Shown piece after piece: positions 48,008-59,600 of a stretch of DNA of 64,000 nucleotides. Numbering within the stretch: the stretch's first letter is position 1; every line of letters begins with the position of its first letter. Both the position numbers and the translations under genes were made by a program. Where the stretch lies: NCBI RefSeq assembly GCF_020360975.1, contig NW_025408680.1, positions 992,001-1,056,000 of the forward strand, in the 5' to 3' direction. The notes below the pieces were generated by a model, which was not told the origin of the DNA, ran no database searches, and saw only the letters and a program-made list of their open reading frames with translations. Origin of the DNA: Hirsutella rhossiliensis. Taxonomy: Eukaryota; Ascomycota; Sordariomycetes; Hypocreales; Ophiocordycipitaceae.

Positions 48008-48806
48008 TATTATAAGATACCCTATAGTCGATAATTTAGGTATATATAATAATATTTACTTTACCTAAGAAAGTTAACTTTAACTCCTTAAGGCTCCCCG
48101 CGGAAGAAGGAACTTAGAATCTACTTATCTAGGTACCTATAACGATATCTACTTTACTTAAGAAAGTTAACTCTAACTCTTTAAGGCTCTCTATAAAAGA
48201 AGGAACCTAGAAGCTACTAGGTAAACTCTAGGAAATTACCTAGAAATCCTAGAAATAATAACCGAGCAGATTATATAGATATTTTATAAAGATTTCCTTT
48301 AAGGATATATTATATAGGGAATATACTATAATCTCCTAAGTAATAATAGCTCCTTAAGGATTATACTAAGATTTCCCTAAGAAGTTACTATAAGACTATA
48401 GTAAGGAAATTATAAAGAAATACCTATACCTACCTAAGGTAAATACTAGGAAATACCGCTAATATACTATACTATTATTATATAATTATAAGGTTAAGAT
48501 ATTACTTAGTTAAAAGCCTAAGTAATATCTTACGCTTACTATAATATATATAAAAGATAGAGAACTTACTAGATCTTAAGTAAGTAAAGAAGAATATAAA
48601 TAGTTATTACTACTCTTACTTTAACGTATAAGACTAATAGCTAGTCTATATTTAACGCGCGTAATAATATATAGTAGCTAGTTTATATAATACGTTTAAT
48701 TATATATAGTAGCTAGTATATTTAGTTACCTATTAGACCTATACTAGATCTAAGTAAACGGCTAGGTTATAGTACTAGCCCTATATTAAGGGACTAATAT
48801 ATAATA
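48008..48806 (+). repeat. Gypsy-4 3' LTR (799 bp) with 93-bp tandem duplication
   Basis: It matches the 5' LTR; two head-to-tail copies of a 93-bp segment (about 48035-48127 and 48128-48220) account exactly for its extra length over the 706-bp 5' LTR. Confidence 0.88.
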
Positions 48807-48811
48807 CTTCC

Positions 48812-51800
48812 CCCTTAGTTTTATTTTTACCTCCTCTTACCTTTCTATTTATTATCTTTTTTATAAGCTTTAATTTCTTACTTACTTTATTTCTATATCC
48901 TTAGGTCTCTTTAGTACTATATTTAACTTATTTACTATTACTTTATAATATCTAACTAAGAAGCTAACTTAGGTAGTAGTATATTACCTCTTACTAAGCC
49001 CCTTCCTTATAAGAATATCGCTATTATAGTAGGTTTAAAGCGCTCTATCTTATATTTTATATATATTAAGCGCTTTACTAAGAAGCTTACTTATAAGTCT
49101 TTTACTACCTATTAAAACTAGTTTTATAAATATTAATCTTAGTTTTATTTTAGGTTAGTCTTACCTTTAATACTTTTCGCTAACTTTACTAGCTATAAAG
49201 GCTAAAGTATATATTACTTACGCTAACTTTAATTAGTCTTATTATTATATAAGTAACCTTATCTTATTATAATATAGTCTAAGTTTAGTACTAATCTATA
49301 TTTAAATTACCTTTAAAGTTAAGGAGGCCGCGTATACTCTTTACTAAGCTTAGTTTAAGGTCGACTACCCCTCCCTTATTAAGGGTTTAGTATAAGAGCG
49401 CCTTTACTATATTACTTTAAAAACTTATATTTACGCTAGTTAAAAGGCCTTTACTATTAAAGGTAAGAGTATATTAAACGAGTCCGCCCTTAGTTTAGCT
49501 ATAGTCGCTAAGAATATTAAGATACTTACCTTAGCTTTTACTTATTTTATAGATAATACCTACTATATATATAAGTTCTTAGAGAAGTACTTAAGTAAGT
49601 TTAGTAATACTATTAAGGCCCTAGCTTAGGTTAAGCCTAAGTTACTCTTAATTACTTAAAAGACTCTTATAGTAGTTAATAATCTCGCTAACTATTTTTA
49701 TCTTATTACTAGTAATAACTATAATAGTAAGAATAATAATAGTAATTATATAGGGCTTAGTCTAGCTTCTTTTAGTAAAGGAAAGGGAAAAGAGTAAGGG
49801 TAAAGCGACTATTACGTTTAAGGCTTTATCTAAGGCTAGGGCTAGGGGGTCCGCTGTAATTTTTATACCTATAGTTATCTTAAAGTTAGTTTAGTATCTT
49901 ACTATATCCCCCTTTATTAGCTTTAATACTAAACTATAGCTTAGTAGTTTTTTTATTACTAAGCTTACCTTAAAGCGTCCTTACTTTATATCGCCTACTA
50001 ACTTTATTAACGCTCCTAACTTTATTTAATAGCGTTTTTATAGTTATTATAGTTTAGTCTTAGCTAAGATTATTACTAGTCTTAACCTTAATTAGATTTA
50101 TAGTTATAGTATAAGCTATAGCGATCGCCTCTACTTAGCTACTAATATAAGTCTTACCTTAATATAGTTCTTAGTTATTACTTTATCTTATAAGCTAGCC
50201 GTTTAAACTAGCTTTAGTTTAGGTTTAAGGTTAAGTCTAGCTAGCTATTACTAAGCTACTTATAATAGTAGTAGTACCTATACTCCTTATAAGTCCTAGG
50301 TTACTCCTTTTTATACTTTATATACTACCTTAAAGGGGTCTTATTATTCCTACTATAATAATAAAGTAGATATTACTATTAATAAGTTAAGCTAAACTTA
50401 TAGTTTAAGGGGCTATTTATTAGCACTATCTTAGTTTAGTTTTAGGTTAGGTCTTATTTAGTTATAGTCTTTTAATAGTAGGTCTTATTTTATAGCTATT
50501 AAGGCTAGCTTAGTTAAGTCTCCTTAGTTTTATTTAGTCTATAGTTTAAGTAGCGAGGTTTATACTTAGTTTAGGTTTAGTTCGGTTAATACTATAGTCT
50601 TATTATTATAAGTCCTTTTTATTTCTTAGGTCGCCTTAATAAAGTAAGTAGCTAGCTAAGGTAGTCTTAGTTAAGGCCGCTTTATTTTTAGCACGACCTT
50701 AAGGCTACTATCTATTATATCTATATATAGTCTTTAAGCTAGATCGAACTAATAGGGCCTACCTAAGTAAAAGAACTATTATATTAGTAGCACTATTATT
50801 TTTTTCCTTTAAAGGCCTACTCTTATATTATATATATCCTAGGCCTATATTAAGAGGGATTCCTTTACCTTTACTATTAATAGATAGTTAATTATTATAT
50901 AGTAAATAGTATCCCTTTTTTATTTATAGGTATATATTAATAAAACTATACTAAGGACTTATTAGTTAAAGAGGGAGTTATTAAGCTTAATCTTTCTTCT
51001 ATATATTTAAGTAATTACTATATTAATATACTTAGGAAGGCCTTTATAATAGTTTAGCGTTATTACCTTATTAAACTAAGGTAGTATATTAGTAAGGTAA
51101 AAGGTAGTTTAGCATTATTAGATTATATTTCTATTAGCGTTTTATTAAGCGGCCTATATTTTATTTAGCCTTTTAAGTAACTTAGCTTTATTTAAGAGGT
51201 CGTTTAATCCTATCTAGCTCTAGACCCCCCTTATCTCCTTTATAAGGGGGGGCCTACTAAGTAGTAGCGCTACTAAGGGCCTGCCTTCTCTTTAGTATTA
51301 CCTCCTTTTAAGTATACCCGCGACCGCGTTAAACGCGTATTAAATTTAGCTTAAGACCCCTAAGTCTTTTAACCTTTAAAGGGTATTTATTATTCTTTAG
51401 TTTAAGTAAAGGTTAATTAAAGGTACCTATACCTTTATTTTAACTTAATAAACTAAGGTTATATAGTATATACTTATTACTACTTAAAGGTAAGCTAACT
51501 AGTCTTATACTAAGTCTTATATAATCTTATATCGTTTTCTTTTTATATATATTATCTTATAAAATATAACTATAGCGTAGGAGATTAAGGACTAGATTAC
51601 CTTACTATAAACTTCTTTAGCTTATAGTAAGGTATAGCCTTATATAGACGCCGCGAGCTTAGTTAGGGCTATAGTTTAGCGCTTTATTTTTTACTTAAAG
51701 CTACTTTAAGTATACCTTCTATTATAATATTTAGTATACTTATACCCTTAGTAAGCGGGCCTCTAAAACTAATATTACTATATTAGCCTTAAAGTAAACT

Positions 51801-52131
51801 AGCGTTATTATTACTTATCTCCTTTATATAAAGTATATTAACTTACTCTTTAATAGTTTAAAAGTAACTATAAACTTAGTTACTTACTTTATATATACTT
51901 TTAAAGCCTCCTTTAAGTATACTACTATAATAGCTTTATTAGGTATAATACTAACTATATTTATACTATTAGCGAAGCTAATACTATAAATACTATATAT
52001 TATACTAAGCCTTTTATATAAGGGGGTTATTTAGTATAAAAATAAGATTAAGGATAGGAGGGAGCTTTAAAGGACTCTTATTAGTATTTATATTAGCTTT
52101 AAGGATCTTTTATTAAAGTAAAAGGTCGATC
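48812..52131 (+). pseudogene. Right part of an unidentified RIPed element
   Basis: Continuation of 15566-16665 once Gypsy-4 is removed. A plus-strand frame at about 48925-49830, with Gln-type stops only, reads through IKAKVYITYANFNQSYYY, KVKEAAYTLYQAQFKVDY, SLAIVAKNIKILTLAFTYFI and ends in an Asn/Ser/Gly/Lys-rich part. Further frames at about 50900-52100 (PFKYTRDRVKRVLNLA) suggest a second coding region. I find no RT, integrase or endonuclease motif that I trust. It may be a gag-like region of a LINE or a tyrosine-recombinase element. Confidence 0.45.
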
Positions 52132-53690
52132 TTTTTTTTTATATTAATACTTATATATAGCCTCTAGGGCTATAGCGAGGGTAGTAGGGGCCTAGGCCCT
52201 TATTAGTAGTCCTAGCTAGCTATAAAGCCTAGGGGCTTATAACTAATTAAGGAAAGGGTAGCTATAAAGGTAAATAATAAAGGAAAGGTTAGTTTAGTTC
52301 TTCCTATATAGTAATTTTCCCCCCTAAGGGCCCTAGGGCCCCTAGGTTACTCCTTTTTAAGCTACTTAGCTATCCCTATCTTTATTTTAGCTAAGAAGGT
52401 TAAAAGGGCTTCCCTTCCTTCCTTAGAGCTATAGAAAATAGGTAGGCTAAGGGCCCCCTTCTATCTCTTAAAGGTTTAGTAAAGGACCTCTCTTTCCCTC
52501 TTATAGTTTAGGTACCTTAGAATAAGGTGCCTAGCTATATACCTTCCTTAGCTATAGTAGTAGTTATCTCGGTCTACCTTATTAGTCCTTTTTAAGAAGG
52601 AAAATAAAAAGCTAGCCTTAAAGAGGAGCTAGTAAAAAGCTAAGAGGGTTAGCCTAGGCCTCCTTATAAGGTCCTTTTCTAAGCTAAGGGCTAAGCAGGG
52701 GGTCTTTTAAATAGATATATAGTGCTTACCTAGGCCCTTAGCCCTAGGGCCTTTAGCCGCCTTAGTAGCCTAAAGTCCCTTTTAATAGTCCTTAATAGCT
52801 TACTAGACCTTTCTTTATAAGTAGCTAATAAAAACTAAGGGGGTCCCTTAGGTAAGGGCGCTTAAGCTTCTTTTAGCTAGCTAGTTAGCTAGCTTATTAC
52901 TAAAGATCCTTAGGTAGCTAGGGTATAAGTATAGCTATACGTTATAAAAAGCTTCTAAGCTAGATAGGAGCTTTTTAATATATATAGCTAGGTCCGAGAA
53001 ACCTATAATCTTCTTTATAGTAGCTTAGCTATCTATAAAGATATAGGTATTTATAAGGGGGTTAAGAAGGCTAAGCTTTAATAGCTAAGGCCTTTTAGCT
53101 AGGTCCTCTAAGACCCTTAGTATCGTAAATAGCTTTATATTAGCTACTTTAATTAAGGGCCCTAAGTTCTTATAGTATGCCTTAATAGGCCTATTTTCTA
53201 AGCTTATTTTATAGAAAGAGTAAGCGTTAGTCTTTATAAAGGACCCCTTAAAGTACCCCTTAGAGCCGTTAGTATAAAAAGCTAAGGGCTATAACCTAAA
53301 GTCTTTTAAGCTAGCTAAGCTAGCTAAGAAGCATTAGTATTACTTCTTAGCTAAGGGCTTAAGGGCCTCTATTACTATAATAAAGGCCTTAGGCTCTAGG
53401 GCTTATAAGGGCTCTTAGTAAGCTTTCCTTCTTTCTAAGTTATAATTAAGTCCTATAAAGGCTACTAGGCCTTTAAGGAAGTAAAAGAGCTATATATATA
53501 GCTTAATATAGCTTAAGGCCCTTAGGTTAGAGCCTAAGTTAGCGAGGTTATCCTATATAGCTAGGTTATAAGCCTACCTTATATAAGAGCGCTACTAATA
53601 AGTATAAGCTAATAAAGTACTTAGGTATATAATACTAATATATTAATAGGGTATTAGTAGGGAATTATACCTACCTTACTTATATATTAT
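52132..53690 (-). pseudogene. LINE (non-LTR retrotransposon) 3' part with RNase H domain
   Basis: On the minus strand the segment at about 53035-52990 reads YIFIDSQATIKKI, the RNase H motif (DSQAAI) found at the C-terminus of Tad/I-type LINE proteins. The coding part is followed by a 3' untranslated region and a poly(A) tail, seen as T9 at 52132-52140. The last 330 bp match 15236-15565 and the last 200 bp resemble the SINE tail. The upstream reverse transcriptase and endonuclease are absent, so it is 5'-truncated, ending somewhere near 53690. RIPed. Confidence 0.72.
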
Positions 53691-53782
53691 AAACTACTTA
53701 CTATTTTAATAAAAGAGGAAAAATCCCTTTTCTTATAAGCTTTAGTCTTATAATAAGGAGAATATAATATATATAATATAGT

Positions 53783-54267
53783 TATCGCGAAGCGTAGCTT
53801 AATTTTATAGTTCTTAGAGATATCCCTTAGTAAGAAGGACTAAGGAAGCTAAAAACACTTAGTATAAAAGAAGGAAGAAGGAGCTAAAAAGAGGTATAGA
53901 AAGGAGGGTAGGAGTATAAGGGGAAGTAAAAGTAGCGATAGCTTCCTATAGAGGTAGTAAGAGATAAGATAGATATACTAGCAACGGCTAGAAAGGAGGG
54001 GAAAAACTATTAAAAAGCTTAGTAGTTAAAGGGATATTAATCGCTTCTTTAAGTAGGATCTTCTTTTTTAATAAAGATACTAGACGGGTATAAAGAAGGG
54101 TATTAGATAAAGGAAAGAAGGATAATTAAGGCAATATAATAATTACTCCCTTACCTTTATTACTACCCCTATAAAAATTAAATCTCTCTGCCCTACCTAT
54201 CCGACCCCTTACTTTTAATTTTACCTTTATATATTTTTATATACTTCTTATATCTTTCTTCGTAAGA
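53783..54267 (+). repeat. Copia-C 5' LTR (485 bp)
   Basis: Same length and termini as the LTRs of Copia-B, in the opposite orientation. Confidence 0.92.
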
Positions 54268-54389
54268 GTTATAAGCCTAGGAGGAATAGAATTCCTATAC
54301 CTTCTAGCTACTATAAAAGGCACCTTTCTTATATCCCTTATAGTATCCTTTTACCCCTCTTACTAAAAAAGCCGATTTTTACTAAACTT

Positions 54390-55235
54390 TTCTACCCTTC
54401 CTTATAATAATAACGAAATCCGACTCTACCGCCCTTATAGTCTATAAGACGATTCTTATAGAGCCCTAAGATTAGGATAAGTAGGTAAAGGAGCTATAGG
54501 CTTATATAGATAGAACTATCTATAATTTAGTCTTCTTTAATAAGTAAGACCTTCTTAAACCCCCTCTTTATCCTAAGGCAACGGACTTTATAGAGGGAGC
54601 TACCCTCTTCTCTAAGCTAACCTCTATATAATAAAGAGCTTTTTTTACTACCTTAGGTAACTACGAGAGTTATTATAAGGAATACCTTTATAAGACAAAG
54701 CTATTAACTACTACTTATATAGTAGTAACGGAATCTATTAGTACTATAAAGCTAATCTCTTTTTAAGAGGAAGAGACTCCTAGGTAGTAGTTTTTAAAGC
54801 TTAAGACCTCGATAGCTCCCTTAAAGGGCTATATAACTAACTGTATTAGGAAGACCTATATAGCCTACCTAGAAGCCTTTTCTACTAAGAACCTACTAGC
54901 TTTTTTATAGCTAGCTAAGTAAGAAGAAATCCTTAAGGAAGCTAACTAATACTTCTTTATAAAAGCTCTTTCTAGCTAGTAGCTATAAGATATATCTCTA
55001 CTAATAAAGCCTATTAGTAATAGTTACTCGACTATCTTTTAAGACGCTAGCTAGGAACTAAACGAAGAGGCTACTAAAGTATAATAGTAAGTAGTCTTAT
55101 TCCTTCGTAGCTAGTACTCGACCTAAACGGCTCGACCTACTACCCCTATAGCTGCTATAGCCCTTATTACTACGGCTTCCGCTACTACTACTACGGCTAT
55201 TACTCCTTTAGCCCCTCCTCCCTTAAGAGCCTTAA
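54390..55235 (+). pseudogene. Copia-C gag, RIPed and cut by Gypsy-2
   Basis: The plus-strand frame with Gln-type stops begins ITKSDSTALIVYKTILIEP and continues through NLVFFNK, LLKPPLYPKATDFIEGA and a long helical region to an Ala/Thr/Pro-rich end (TTTAITPLAPPPLRALTL). It ends at the Gypsy-2 target duplication. Its place directly after the 5' LTR and the length of about 280 residues suit a Copia Gag. No zinc knuckle is seen before the break. Confidence 0.7.
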
Positions 55236-55240
55236 CCCTA

Positions 55241-55704
55241 TATAACGACCGGTGTTATTCCTAAGGGATAAACCTATATAAGGGTTTATATTAGTAGATA
55301 TAATAGGGCGTAGTCTAAGTAATAATAAGTATATTACGTTAGTAATAAGTCGGAGGTTATAGACTATAGACTATAACTAAGTAATTAGAATTAGATATAA
55401 AATCGTAATAAGGATCTATATTAAAAGCTATCGAGCTATCTATCTAAAGGAGTATTCTATTCCTTCCTTATATATCTCGAGAGCTTCCTTAGATCGCCGA
55501 GAGCACTTAGTAATCCCGTCGCCTAAGAGCGCTAGGGCGCTAAAGCGATCCTACGATCTAGCTATAGAGCGTTAAAGCGCTAAAGTAACCTATTACTTTA
55601 AACTTAATTAGCCTATCGGTCCGTTTAATATTCCTTGCTTCCTACGTTATATATCCTTATAATATATACTAGTCCCCGCGGTTCGCTAGACTATAGTTAT
55701 AATA
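55241..55704 (-). repeat. Gypsy-2 3' LTR (464 bp)
   Basis: Pairs with 62510-62973. A 62-codon open frame beginning at 55635 overlaps it and is not a gene. Confidence 0.92.
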
Positions 55705-56699
55705 GGATGCCTCCCCTCCTTTTAGTCTTACTCTTAAGACCTACTACCTTAGCCGCTATATATAAATATACCCTTATCGCGTCGTGCGTAAGTATATCGT
55801 TCCTTATTCCTTTATCCTTTTAAGATATACTACTAATAGTATATCTAGTTATATTTAAAAATCCCGTTCTTATAATTCTAATAAATCGCGTTAACGATTA
55901 AAGCTAGTATCTTAGACTAAGATCTATAGTATTAAAATTATACCTTACTCCTATTATTTTTAGTTAGGCCTAACTTATAAAGTTAGCGAGCGTTTTAATC
56001 GGTGTTTTAAATATACCTTTATAGGCCGTTCTTATAATAGGTATAATATAGCGTCCGCCTATTTATTTTATCCCTTTCCTTCCTTATTATTCTTTTTCGC
56101 TAATATTCCTTCTTTTTTTAGTTTATTATATTATAAATTAATAGTAAAAGATTAATTTAGATAAATAGAAAGTAAAAGAAGCGTTAAAGGAAGTAATAGC
56201 TCGCCTAGCTTAGATTAGGAAATAAAAGCGTTTCTTAAAGGACTAAGGTAGTAAGTTATTTTAGCGGGGTATATAAGCTATTAATAAAGAAGATAGTATA
56301 ACGCGTTCTTCTTAAGACGAATCGGTTCGTTTATTAAATAAGGAAACTATTACTATTAGCGAGGTTTAATCGTTTAGTACCTTAAACGTATTAAACTAAG
56401 ATACTATTCTTAGTAACCTTATATTTTTAAGTAAGAGTTCGCTTAATAGAACTATTAAAGTAAAGAATAATAGTAGGTTAAGTGCTTAAGTAGTTCCTAG
56501 GTATTTTCCTTTAGTCTATATCCCTTTTACTTAATAAGGTATTCTTATTACTAACCTTATTTTCTTATATCTAGTATTTATTCTACTTTATATTCTTAAT
56601 TATTATTAACTTCGATTTTTTCCTATAGTTTAGCGTTTTATAGTACTAGTTTTAATAGTAAGATATAAAATATTAAGTATATCTATATTATTATTAGTA

Positions 56700-59600
56700 G
56701 CGAAAGTTCGTAGTTAACTTTTAAAATAGTTTTCTTAACCTTAAACGGTCTAAGTTTCTTAAAATCTAATTTATTACTTAGTCGTTTTATTTTAATATTC
56801 TATTATATAAGGTAGACTATATCTCCCTCTTAAAAGATTAGTCCCTATAATCTTTTCTAATTATAGTAAGTAGATATTCGTTCTTTAATAAATTAAAGTT
56901 CTTATTATATTTCTTTATATAATTTTTATAGTTAATCTACTTATAGTATTACTTATTTTACTTATAGTCCTTATTAAGTAACCTTAAATACTTCTAGGTT
57001 ATATCTATAATTAGCGTATACTAGTAAGAGCTTAGTTATTTCTATAACTAAGCTATTATAAGCTAGTTACGCTATTAGTAGCTATTTAACTTAATCGTTT
57101 TATTTATAGCTAATATAGTATCGTAAATATTATTTAAGCGTTTAGTTAAGTTATTTTATTTATCTATCTATTTATAGGTAATAAGCTATACTAAGGTTAT
57201 ATTTCGTCCTTAATTATACTATAAGAGCTTACTAAAACTTAGCTATAAATATACTTTCTTTATTAAAGAAAATCTTATTTAATAGTTTATAATTACTAAT
57301 AATTATTTATAGGAATATATATACTAGCTCTTTTATATTACTTACTTCTTTATATAGTAATAAATACCTATACTTCGTTAGTTTATTAGTAATAATAAAT
57401 ATACTATTATACTTAATATTAGTTATAGGTTCTTTTAATAGTAATAGCTTTATAATATAGTTAAAAGCTATCGAATCCTATAGTTTCTTTAGTATTAGTA
57501 GCAGTTATAATTCTCTATATAGTTTATATCGTTTAGCTTTACTTTATATATAAAGTTTATATTCTTTAATAACTTATTATACTACTTCCTTAAGCTATAA
57601 GAAGTTATATTATCGTTTAATCCGTTTTATTATTCTTTAGATTCCTTAGTATCTATATATTAAATATTTATATATATCTTATATAACTTTATCTTATAAT
57701 TCTAGTAATATCTAGATTTTATTTTTATATATTAGAACTTCTAAATATTCTATATTATATCCGTTTAATACTTTATATTCTTTTATTTATTTTAAGATCT
57801 TTTAGTATATTAAGTTATTAGGTTATACTTTAAATATTATATTTAGCTATCGTTACTAGTAGTTCCCGTTTTCGTTAATTTCTAGGAGCTATCCTTTTAC
57901 TATAGGTACTCTTATATTATAGTTACTTTATCGACTAAGGGTATTAGCTTAACCGTTTTCTATTCCTTTTTTATAGATTATTTCGTAGTTAAATTCTAAT
58001 AAATATTCGGCCTATTAGATCTATTATCTATTTAACTATTATATAGTTATAAAGTATAAGATGTTTTTATAATCTATATAAACCTTAACTTTATACTTAC
58101 TTCTAAGAAGGTAGTATTAAAATTCCTTAAAAGCTTAAATAATTATAAGGAATTCTTTATCGTAGATAGGGTAATTAAGTTCTACGCTATATAGCTTTTT
58201 TAAGTAGAATATAATTAGTTATAGTCTCCTTTTATTATCCTTTTATCCGATTTATACTCTTAAAGTAAAGTCTAATATATTAGTTTTTATGTTTAATTTA
58301 TTATTTTAGATCGAAGGTAGTTAAGACTAGTTCTTATATAATTATAGTCTTAATATATTCGAAAGCTTTATTAGCTTTATCGTCCTATATAAATTCTTTT
58401 TCCTTTTTTATTAAGTTATATAATAGTACTATAATCTTTCCGAAATCTTTAATAAATCGTTAGTAGTAATTTATAAATCCTAAGAAACTTTATATATCCT
58501 TAATATTCTTTAGTATTAGCTATTCTTTAACTAAGTTAATTTTATCTTATTATATTTATATCTCTTTTAATAAGATCGTATATCTAAGGAAGTCTACTTT
58601 TTATATATAGAACTTACTTTTCTTTAGTTTAACTAGTAACTTTATATTTTAAAGTATATAGAGTATATTATAAACGTATTCCTTATATTCTTCTAAGGTA
58701 TCTAAGAAGATTAAGATATTATCTAAGTATACTATTATAAAGATATCTAAGTATCTATATAGGATATTATTAATTATCTATTAAAAGGTAGCTAGTATAT
58801 TTATAAGTCTAAATAGTATTACTAGATATTTAAATAGTTTAAATTTCGTTTTAAAGGCTATTATCTATTTATATCCCTTTTTTATATATATTAAGTTATA
58901 AGCGCCTTTAAGGTTAAGGGCTATAAACTATTTTTTACTATATAGTCGATCTTATAGTTCCGATATAAGCGGTAATAGTATTTAGTCTTTTATTATAATA
59001 TCGTTTAAGCGTTTATAGTTAATAACTAGTTATAGCTTACCGTTTTTCTTTAAAATAAATATAACTAGATAGCTTACTTTAGATATTAATATTTATATAT
59101 ATCCTTTTTATAGATTCTTATTAAGGTAGTTATATAGCGTTTATAGTTACTTTTCGTTTAGGTTATAAATCTTATAGAACGTCGGCGTTATTCTATCTTT
59201 AAGATAAATCTTATAGTCCTATTAACTATATTTAGGTAACCCTATCTTAAGTTCTTTTTTAAAGAGTTTATTATATTTTTAGTATTCTTAAGGGATATTC
59301 TTTATTCTATCTTATAGGCTTTATTCTTTCTCTTAAGAGCTAGTTTCTCTTAACTTAAGCTCTTTATTAATTTATTTAAGGTCTTTCCTTAGAGTAGTAA
59401 TAACTCTTTAGATCTTTATATTATATCCTTTATTCTATTTATATCGGATACTAGGTTATATAGCTATATTAGTTAGTACGTAGGTCTTATTAATTAATTT
59501 TATTATATCCGCCGGTTTAGTTACTATTTTCGTTTATATCGCTAAAGCCTATAATAATATACTTAAATAGTTATCTCTTTTATCCTATTTAGTAGCTAAA

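Larger units (their letters stand above)
16671..48806 (+). mobile_element. Gypsy-4: Ty3/Gypsy element with six nested insertions (32.1 kb span)
   Basis: LTRs at 16671-17866 and 48008-48806 start TATTACGGG/TATTATAAG and end ATAATA, as expected for TG...CA ends after RIP. The flanks CTCCC (16666-16670) and CTTCC (48807-48811) form a 5-bp target duplication differing by one C-to-T change. Six insertions lie inside: 16918-17402, 21696-28648, 28840-29407, 29487-35780, 36076-44656 and 44714-45321, each with its own 5-bp duplication. Without them and their duplicated bases the element is 8617 bp. Order: LTR, leader, protease, reverse transcriptase, RNase H, integrase, chromodomain, accessory ORF, LTR. 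The chromodomain makes it a chromovirus-type Gypsy. No clear gag lies upstream of the protease. Confidence 0.88.

Noticed and set aside
55635..55823. 62-codon open frame
   Set aside because: It straddles the Gypsy-2 LTR and polypurine tract and is not shared with the sister LTR as a frame.
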